Source of the DNA: Polyangiaceae bacterium
Lineage (GTDB): Bacteria; Myxococcota_A; Polyangia; Polyangiales; Polyangiaceae
DNA: 64,000 nucleotides
Reading direction: 5' to 3'
Assembly: GCA_020846005.1 (NCBI GenBank)
Contig: JADLEQ010000055.1
Span: 62,001 to 126,000 of the forward strand
Translations under genes and position numbers: made by a program
Notes under the pieces: model-generated
Told to the model about the DNA's origin: nothing
What the model saw: the letters and a program-made list of their open reading frames with translations, nothing else
Databases searched by the model: none
Shown here: one piece after another, positions 59,117-64,000 of the stretch
Position numbering within the stretch: the stretch's first letter is position 1
Layout: the number at the start of each line of letters is the position of its first letter

Positions 59117-59816
59117 CGTACGCGCCGGGGTGGAGCAGCCCGAGCAAGAACCCGAGCCCGGGACGGACGACCTTGAAGAGCTGCCACGCGACGAGGAGCC
59201 CGGCGAGCTGCATCAGCGGCTGCTCGCGCAGCGCCTGGAAGAAACGCGCCGAGGCGGGGTGGGTCGCGCCCTCCAGAACGCCAGCGCCGTCCAGCGGCGG
59301 GACGGGGAGGAGATTGAACAGCCCGAGCGTGACGTTCAGGTAGAGCGTCACCGACAGGAGCGTCGCGAGGAAGGAGAGCGGCGTTCGCACGTCTTCGGCC
59401 CCCGGGACGGCGACGAGGTGCGCGGCCGAGGCGGCGGGCGGCGCCACGAACACGCCCGACGCGAGCAGCGCGTGCATGATCGCGAGCGCGACCCCCGCGA
59501 GCAGGAAGTTGGCCACGGGACCGGCGAGCGACATGAGCGCGGCGCGGCGCGGGAACCGCTGCGCCCAGCGCGCGTCGTACGGGGCGCTCGCCCAGCCGAT
59601 CATGGCCCCGGAGACGAAGAGCGAGAGCAGGGGCATGACCACCATCCCAAACGGCTCGCGGCGGAGGTGCGGCAACGGGTCGAGGCTCACCTGCCCGCCC
59701 TCGTACGCCGTGGGATCCCCGCCTTTCAGCGCCGCCCAGGCGTGCGCGGCCTCATGGCAGGTCGTGCTGAAGACGAACACGAGAAACCACACGAGCGCTT
59801 CGACGACGGTCGTCAC
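59112..59816 (-). CDS. Site-2-protease-type (M50B) membrane metalloprotease
   Basis: Intramembrane zinc protease of 234 residues with about five hydrophobic segments. The zinc motif HEAAH (21-25, in TTCHEAAHAW) and the distal LLPVPPLDG with the third ligand Asp are intact. It lacks PDZ or CBS domains. Such proteins may cleave membrane-bound regulators. It starts with GTG six bases after TATGCG, which suggests a leaderless mRNA. The stop lies in a hairpin shared with the facing gene. Confidence 0.9.
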   Translation of the reverse strand: MTTVVEALVWFLVFVFSTTCHEAAHAWAALKGGDPTAYEGGQVSLDPLPHLRREPFGMVVMPLLSLFVSGAMIGWASAPYDARWAQRFPRRAALMSLAGPVANFLLAGVALAIMHALLASGVFVAPPAASAAHLVAVPGAEDVRTPLSFLATLLSVTLYLNVTLGLFNLLPVPPLDGAGVLEGATHPASARFFQALREQPLMQLAGLLVAWQLFKVVRPGLGFLLGLLHPGAYG

Positions 59817-59822
59817 GGCCGG

Positions 59823-59828
59823 CGCATA
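59823..59828 (-). promoter_or_regulatory. -10 element TATGCG of a probable leaderless promoter
   Basis: GCTATGCG (minus strand) ends six bases before the GTG at 59816. Confidence 0.35.
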
Positions 59829-59964
59829 GCACGCCCCCGGTCGCCGAAGCAGCGGGCGGGCGGGCGCGGCCCGCGGACCGCGCCGCACGCCGGCGAGCGC
59901 GCGCCTCGGGCCCCGCTCGCGGGGTTGCCGGCGCGTCCCGCCCTGGCATGATGGCCCGTCGACC

Positions 59965-60714
59965 ATGCCCGGACGCACCTTCGCCATCGGCGACATCCAC
60001 GGGGAGACGGAGCACCTCTTCCGGTTGCTCCACACCTTCCCCGCGCTCGACGCAGATGACACCGTGGTGTTCCTCGGCGACTACGTCGACCGCGGGCCGC
60101 GCAGCAACGAGATCGTCGAGTACGTGCGCACGTTCCACGAGCGCACGGCTGCGAAGGTCGTCGCGCTGCGTGGGAATCACGAGGACGCGTGGCTGCGCGT
60201 CGTCGATCAGGGGTGGGACGAGTTCGTCCTCCCGCCCGGGAACGGCTGCCTCTCGTGCCTCCGGTCGTACACCGGCGGGCCGCGTCCTCGGGAGGGAGAG
60301 CTCCCCATGCCGGGCGAGCACCTCCTGCTCACGAGCGGCGGGTTCTTCCCCGAAGAGGACCTCGAGTGGTTCCGCGGCCTCCCCCACTGGTACGAGGACG
60401 AGCACGCCATCTACGTGCACGCGGGCCTCCCCCGCAAGGAGGGCGTCTTCCTCCACCCTCGGGACGTCTCCCCCCCGATGCCGCTGCTCTGGTGCCGAGA
60501 CGAGCACTTCTTCCGCGAGTACCGGGGGAAGCTCGTGGTCTTCGGCCACACCCGAACGGAGTACCTCCCTGAGGAGCTCTCGGGCTACACCCCGGATGAT
60601 CCTTCGGACCTGTGGGCGTACGAGAGCGTCGTCGGCATCGACACGGGCTGCGGAAACGACGGCTTCTTGACGGCGATCGAGCTGCCCGCGATGAACGTCT
60701 ACGAGTCGCGCTGA
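59965..60714 (+). CDS. PPP-type metallophosphoesterase
   Basis: A 249-residue phosphatase with all metal-ligand motifs: GDIHG (9-13), GDYVDRG (38-44) and GNHE (70-73), then His residues in YVHAGL and FGHTR. It resembles bacterial PrpA/PrpE and Ser/Thr protein phosphatases; whether it acts on proteins or Ap4A is not known. It is divergent from the M50 protease gene and ends at a GC-rich hairpin. Confidence 0.92.
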   Translation: MPGRTFAIGDIHGETEHLFRLLHTFPALDADDTVVFLGDYVDRGPRSNEIVEYVRTFHERTAAKVVALRGNHEDAWLRVVDQGWDEFVLPPGNGCLSCLRSYTGGPRPREGELPMPGEHLLLTSGGFFPEEDLEWFRGLPHWYEDEHAIYVHAGLPRKEGVFLHPRDVSPPMPLLWCRDEHFFREYRGKLVVFGHTRTEYLPEELSGYTPDDPSDLWAYESVVGIDTGCGNDGFLTAIELPAMNVYESR

Positions 60715-60725
60715 GCGGACCCTCA

Positions 60726-60755
60726 GCGCGCGCGCCGCCGGCGCCGCGCGCGCGC
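60726..60755. terminator. GC-only hairpin between convergent genes
   Basis: GCGCGCGCGC at 60726-60735 and at 60746-60755 can pair across ten bases, between the phosphatase gene and the facing small gene. Because each arm is self-complementary, other foldings exist. Confidence 0.4.
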
Positions 60756-60777
60756 CGGTCGGCCGCTCCGCACCGCC

Positions 60778-61041
60778 TCACGTGGCGGGGACGTCGATCA
60801 CGCTCTCCGGCTCGTGCGGCGCGGCGTTAGCCGGCGGCGCGCCGCGGCGGCGATCCACCGCGTCGGCGAGCGCGCCGAGGAGGCGCGCCGTCGCTTCGAG
60901 CGAGCGCGCGCTGGTCTCGACGGCGGCGCGGCCCATCGTCAGGCCGTAGCGCGCCCAAGCGGCGCCGATGCCGACGACCGCACGGGTCGCGTCGCGGAGC
61001 TCATCGTCGGTGGACTGGGGATCGTTCTGGGGGTGGGTCAT
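60778..61041 (-). CDS. Small helical protein downstream of the RHH gene
   Basis: An 87-residue soluble protein: a charged N terminus, an amphipathic helix of about 50 residues (AWARYGLTMGRAAVETSARS) and a Pro/Ala tail. No family is recognised. It starts three bases after the stop of the ribbon-helix-helix gene, so the two form an operon. It may bind the regulator or a membrane surface. Confidence 0.65.
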   Translation of the reverse strand: MTHPQNDPQSTDDELRDATRAVVGIGAAWARYGLTMGRAAVETSARSLEATARLLGALADAVDRRRGAPPANAAPHEPESVIDVPAT

Positions 61042-61044
61042 GGG

Positions 61045-61611
61045 TCATTCCTCTCGTGTTTCGGGCTCGGTCGAGGTGCCCTGGGTGGGCACGCAAGGGG
61101 GGCAGACGAAGACGCGCGGACCGGGTCGCTCGGTGATCCCGAGCGCCGCGGCGGCGCCCGACGCCAGCGACGCCGCGCAGCTCGCGCACCGCGCAGGCTG
61201 CGCCAGGTGCACCGGCTGCCACGCGACGACGCCGTCGAGCGCGCGGGATCGCTCGACGCGCGCCCGCATCCGCTCTCGCTCATCCCGAACGGTGCGCGCG
61301 GCGCGCTCGAGGCGCTCCTCGACGCGCCCAGTCGCGCGGTCCGCGATCGCGACCGCGTCCTCCAGGATCGTCCGGACGAGGTTGGAGACCGGGATGCGGA
61401 GCGCGTCAGCCGCCGCCTTCAGCTCCTCCTCGAGGACCGCGGGGATGCGGGTGTGGAGCACGCGCTCCTTCTTCTGGCGGCTCTTGGCGCCTGCGCTCTC
61501 CGCTCGATCCGCCTGGGTGGCGGCCTCCTCTGGCTCGGCGGCGCTCGGCGCCGGGTCCGGCTCCTGGACGTGCGGCGGCGCGGAAGGCGGGGCGGGAGGC
61601 GGCGTCGGCAT
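61045..61611 (-). CDS. Ribbon-helix-helix regulator with C-terminal zinc-binding motif
   Basis: A 188-residue DNA-binding protein. A Pro/Ala/Glu-rich N terminus precedes the RHH domain RVLHTRIPAVLEEELKAAAD ... IPVSNLVRTILEDA, a coiled coil (about 95-125), and a C terminus with CASC and CPPC that could bind one zinc. The ATG at 61611 is chosen because a GTG at 61632 would lie between the -35 and -10 of the promoter. Repeats of TGTGTCACGT at the promoter are a candidate autoregulatory operator. It is cotranscribed with the small helical protein gene. Confidence 0.8.
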   Translation of the reverse strand: MPTPPPAPPSAPPHVQEPDPAPSAAEPEEAATQADRAESAGAKSRQKKERVLHTRIPAVLEEELKAAADALRIPVSNLVRTILEDAVAIADRATGRVEERLERAARTVRDERERMRARVERSRALDGVVAWQPVHLAQPARCASCAASLASGAAAALGITERPGPRVFVCPPCVPTQGTSTEPETREE

Positions 61612-61620
61612 GACTCGCGG

Positions 61621-61649
61621 ATAATGAATCACGATGTGTCACGTGTCAA
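61621..61649 (-). promoter_or_regulatory. Sigma70-type promoter of the RHH gene
   Basis: TTGACA (61644-61649) and CATTAT (61621-61626), read on the minus strand, are separated by 17 bases. The -10 ends nine bases before the ATG, so the leader is at most a few bases. Confidence 0.7.
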
Positions 61650-61675
61650 CCTCGGCGGATCACATTGTGTCACGT
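61635..61675 (-). promoter_or_regulatory. Direct repeats TGTGTCACGT at the RHH promoter
   Basis: TGTGTCACGT is found at 61635-61644 and 61666-61675, 31 bases (three helical turns) apart. The first copy covers the promoter spacer and touches the -35. Direct repeats are usual for RHH dimers. Confidence 0.6.
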
Positions 61676-61712
61676 TTTGCACGTTTGCCCCCGGGAGCGC
61701 CGCGTGCCAAGG

Positions 61713-62096
61713 GTGTCCGCGGTGAGAGCGGCGGTCGTGCGCTGGATTTCCGGAGCTGCGTTGGTGATTTCGATAATCGCTTGCAGTAGCGAGCCGGCGC
61801 GAGTCGACCGCGCGTGTCGCGTCCCGTCGTTCCGCTCGTGCGAAGATCCGTGCGGCAAGGGTGTCGCCGAGTGCATCGCGCCCGGCGAGTGGGGCCCGTG
61901 CTCCTGCACTGTGATCGACTCAGGGTTCGCGGATCCCGACGGATCGGATTCCGCCGACAGTGGATCTGATGCCGCGACGGCCGACGCGCGCGTCGCGGAC
62001 GGCGCCGCTGACTCCCCCCCGACCGACGGGACGGACGCCGCCGTCGATGAGGCAAGCCTGACGGACACCGGCCCTCCAGAGGCGACGCCCGACTGA
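61713..62096 (+). CDS. Small acidic lipoprotein
   Basis: A lipoprotein of about 127 residues with lipobox IIAC. A short Cys-containing part (CRVPSFRSCEDPCGKGVAEC, GPCSC) is followed by an Asp/Ala/Ser-rich tail, a composition like that of the linker at 4000-4300. The start is uncertain (GTG at 61713 or 61722). It is divergent from the RHH gene and may share its operator. Confidence 0.6.
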   Translation: MSAVRAAVVRWISGAALVISIIACSSEPARVDRACRVPSFRSCEDPCGKGVAECIAPGEWGPCSCTVIDSGFADPDGSDSADSGSDAATADARVADGAADSPPTDGTDAAVDEASLTDTGPPEATPD

Positions 62097-62134
62097 CGCT
62101 CCCGGCGACGGCCGCCCGCGCGTACGAACGGATT

Positions 62135-62149
62135 TGAAAGTCGTTTTCA
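62135..62149 (+). promoter_or_regulatory. Fur-box-like site before feoA
   Basis: TGAAAGTCGTTTTCA matches the 7-1-7 Fur core in 11 of 14 positions. It lies 20 bases before the ATG of feoA, with AAGGAG (62158-62163) between. It is one of few AT-rich sites in the window. Confidence 0.6.
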
Positions 62150-62168
62150 GTGGCGGTAAGGAGAGCGC

Positions 62169-62444
62169 ATGTCGCTCGCCGATGTGAGCCCGGGCCAGAA
62201 CGCGGTGATCCAGGCCGTGGGCGGGCAGCGCGCGTTTCGCAGGCGGCTGCTCGAGCTCGGTCTCCTGCCGGGCACCGCCGTCACGTTGGTGCGCGTGGCT
62301 CCGCTCCGCGATCCCGTGGAGCTCCTGGTGCGCGGGACGAGCCTCTCGATCCGGCGAGCCGAGGCCGCGTGCATCGAGGTGGCCCAGCTCACCAGCGCGG
62401 CCTCGGAGCCTCTCGCTTCCGGGGCGGCGCGGGGCCCCGGGTGA
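62169..62444 (+). CDS. feoA: Ferrous iron transport protein A
   Basis: A 91-residue SH3-like FeoA protein, with AVGGQRAFRRRLLELGLLPG and VELLVRGTSLSIRRAEA as in the family. It assists FeoB. AAGGAG lies five bases before the ATG, and a Fur-like box is upstream, so iron would repress it. Its TGA overlaps the GTG of feoB (GTGA). Confidence 0.93.
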   Translation: MSLADVSPGQNAVIQAVGGQRAFRRRLLELGLLPGTAVTLVRVAPLRDPVELLVRGTSLSIRRAEAACIEVAQLTSAASEPLASGAARGPG

Positions 62445-64000
62445 ACGAGCCACGATCGCCAGCCCTGTCGGAGCCCCCGTCCGCGGCGCCGATCGTGCTG
62501 CTCGTGGGCAGCCCGAACGTCGGGAAGAGCTCCCTCTTCAACGCGCTCACTGGGGGGCACGCTCGCGTCGGCAACTACCCCGGCATCACCGTCGAGCGGC
62601 TGAGCGGTCAGGCTCGCGTCCCCACGAACACCGGCGCGCGATCGGTGAGAGTGACGGACGTCCCCGGGACGCACTCGCTGGCCGCTCGGTCGCGCGACGA
62701 GCGCGTCGCGCTCGACTCGATCCTGGGCGCGAACGGCGAGCCGCAGCCCGCGCTCGTGGTCTGCGTGGTCGACGCGACCCAGCTCGGGAGGAGCTCCTAT
62801 CTGCTGCTCTCCGTCGCGGAGCTCGGCGTCCCGCTCGTAGTGGCCGTCAACATGATCGACGAGGCCCGGGACGCGCCCCCCGACGTGGCCGAGCTCGAGC
62901 GCGCGCTCGGCGTCCCGTGCGTCGTCACGGACGCGCGACGCGGCCGGGGCGTGGACGCGCTGCGCGCGACGATCGCCCGCGGCCTGGAGGATCCGCGGCG
63001 CTGCGATCTCGAGATCGACTACCCGCCAGCGCTCGTCGCCGATCGCGAGGAGCTCCGCCAGCACCTCCCGGAGCCGTGGCGCGGCGACGACCGGCGCGAA
63101 CGCGCGCTCGCGCTGTGGGCGCTCGCGAGCCTCGACGAGGACGACGAGCTAGACGACGCGCCCCGAGCGCTCCGAGAAGCCGCGATCCGCGTCCGCGCGC
63201 GGCACGCAGACCGCGACCTGGACCGCGAGATCGCGACGGGTCGGTGGGCGGCCATCGAGCGCCTCGTGAGCCGCGTCACCCGGCGAGACGATCCGCATCC
63301 GCAGAAACGCCGCGGGACGGAGCGCGCCGACCGCCTCCTGCTGCACCCGGTCTGGGGCTTCGCCATCTTCGTCGCGCTCATGCTGGCGCTGTTCCAGTCG
63401 CTCTTCTCGTGGTCGGAGCCAGCGATCCAGCTCATCGAGAGCGGCGTGTCGGCGCTCCAGGGCGCGCTGCGCGCGGCGCTCCCCGCCGGCCTCGTCCGTG
63501 ATTTCGCGTCGGAGGGTGTGGTCGGCGGGGTCGGCAACGTGATCGTGTTCTTGCCGCAGATCCTCCTCCTCTTTCTGCTCCTCGGGCTGCTCGAGGACTC
63601 CGGCTACATGGCGAGGGTCGCGTATCTGATGGACCGCGTCATGAGGTCCCTCGGGCTCCACGGGCGCGCGTTCGTCCCCATGCTCTCCGGCTTCGCCTGC
63701 GCCGTCCCGGCGATCCTCGCTACGCGGACGATGGAGCGGCAGCGAGACCGGACGCTCACCATGCTGGTGATCCCGCTGATGACCTGCTCGGCGCGACTGC
63801 CCGTGTACACGCTCATCATCGCCGCTCTGCTCCCGCCGGGCGAGGTGCTCGGTCTGAGCGTCGCCCCGCTCGCGCTCACGTCCATGTACGTCCTGTCCAT
63901 GGTGGTCTCGCTGGCTGCAGCGGGGATCCTCGGGCGCACGGTGGTCCGCGGGCGCCGGATGCCGCTGCTCCTGGAGCTCCCGCCGTACCGAGTGCCGCAG
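62441..64000 (+). CDS. feoB: Ferrous iron transport protein B (3' end outside window)
   Basis: The first 520 residues of an Fe2+ transporter. The GTPase domain has G1 GSPNVGKS (23-30), the NYPGITVE switch region, G3 DVPGTHSL and G4 NMID. The helical bundle and the first membrane helices follow, with the gate regions FLPQILLLFLLLGLLEDSGY and GFACAVPAILATRTM (Cys in the pore). It starts with GTG overlapping feoA. The gene runs past the window end, as expected for a protein of about 650-750 residues. Confidence 0.95.
   Translation, partial: MNEPRSPALSEPPSAAPIVLLVGSPNVGKSSLFNALTGGHARVGNYPGITVERLSGQARVPTNTGARSVRVTDVPGTHSLAARSRDERVALDSILGANGEPQPALVVCVVDATQLGRSSYLLLSVAELGVPLVVAVNMIDEARDAPPDVAELERALGVPCVVTDARRGRGVDALRATIARGLEDPRRCDLEIDYPPALVADREELRQHLPEPWRGDDRRERALALWALASLDEDDELDDAPRALREAAIRVRARHADRDLDREIATGRWAAIERLVSRVTRRDDPHPQKRRGTERADRLLLHPVWGFAIFVALMLALFQSLFSWSEPAIQLIESGVSALQGALRAALPAGLVRDFASEGVVGGVGNVIVFLPQILLLFLLLGLLEDSGYMARVAYLMDRVMRSLGLHGRAFVPMLSGFACAVPAILATRTMERQRDRTLTMLVIPLMTCSARLPVYTLIIAALLPPGEVLGLSVAPLALTSMYVLSMVVSLAAAGILGRTVVRGRRMPLLLELPPYRVPQ

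Noticed and set aside
60726-60755. Possible Z-DNA or hotspot at alternating GC
   Set aside because: The run is short and sits between convergent genes, where a terminator-like role is simpler.
1-64000. Insertion sequences, integrases, phage genes or attachment sites, including at the tRNA-Leu gene
   Set aside because: No transposase or integrase-like protein, no terminal inverted repeats and no partial copy of the tRNA 3' end were seen.

Overview
The window comes from a very GC-rich chromosome. It looks like a member of the Myxococcota, probably the Polyangia/Sorangiineae side. This rests on the density of secreted lipoproteins with Gly/Ala/Ser-rich linkers, MopE-like and DUF4397 proteins, many cysteine-rich exported proteins of no known function, and a CarH-type MerR-B12 regulator. 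No mobile element, CRISPR array, rRNA or prophage gene is visible. The only RNA gene is a tRNA-Leu(UAA). Genes are packed tightly, no gene-free stretch reaches 300 bases, and both ends of the window cut a gene (an ABC permease on the left, feoB on the right).

Layout. 0-6.5 kb: an ABC-2 exporter pair, elongation factor P, a TPR membrane protein, APS kinase coupled to a surface lipoprotein, and a double-FKBP lipoprotein. 6.6-12.8 kb: a Tudor-like repeat lipoprotein, a Cys-rich exported protein, an MFS drug exporter, an AlaX-type editing protein and a four-repeat DUF4397 lipoprotein. 13-19 kb: a CarH-type photoreceptor-repressor with a TIGR01777 SDR protein, a glutaredoxin-like lipoprotein coupled to an ABC-F ATPase, and an HtrA-type protease. 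19-24.7 kb: a MopE-like lipoprotein, a divergent MBL hydrolase/SMUG1 glycosylase pair and small membrane or lipoproteins. 24.8-31.3 kb: an operon of an HzsA-like cytochrome lipoprotein, a HEAT-repeat protein and a second large C-x-CH lipoprotein, headed by a good sigma54 promoter. 31.5-45.5 kb: an esterase, a zinc-ribbon membrane protein paired with an asparagine-synthetase-like enzyme that lacks its glutaminase Cys, an OPT transporter, CorA, ThiD coupled to a hotdog thioesterase, and several lipoproteins.

45.6-49.9 kb: a five-gene operon in which every junction overlaps, TetR / adaptor / FtsX permease / ATPase / DUF2231, laid out like DevBCA exporters, with a palindromic operator over its promoter. 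49.9-57.1 kb: an EamA transporter, a universal stress protein, a formate/nitrite channel, a small membrane protein and a TDT/SLAC1-type channel, preceded by a NarL-type two-component pair. A perfect 11-bp inverted repeat lies between the regulator and the channel genes. 57.2-62.1 kb: the tRNA, two tandem Cys-rich paralogues, an M50 protease, a PPP-type phosphatase, a ribbon-helix-helix regulator with its own promoter and operator, and a small lipoprotein. 62.1-64 kb: feoAB behind a Fur-box-like site.

Two features recur across the window. First, at least thirteen gene starts carry a TA-containing hexamer 6-8 nt before the ATG/GTG and usually no Shine-Dalgarno, which suggests frequent leaderless transcription. 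Second, convergent genes meet at hairpins or at overlapping stop codons. All assignments are from reading the sequence; no database search was run.
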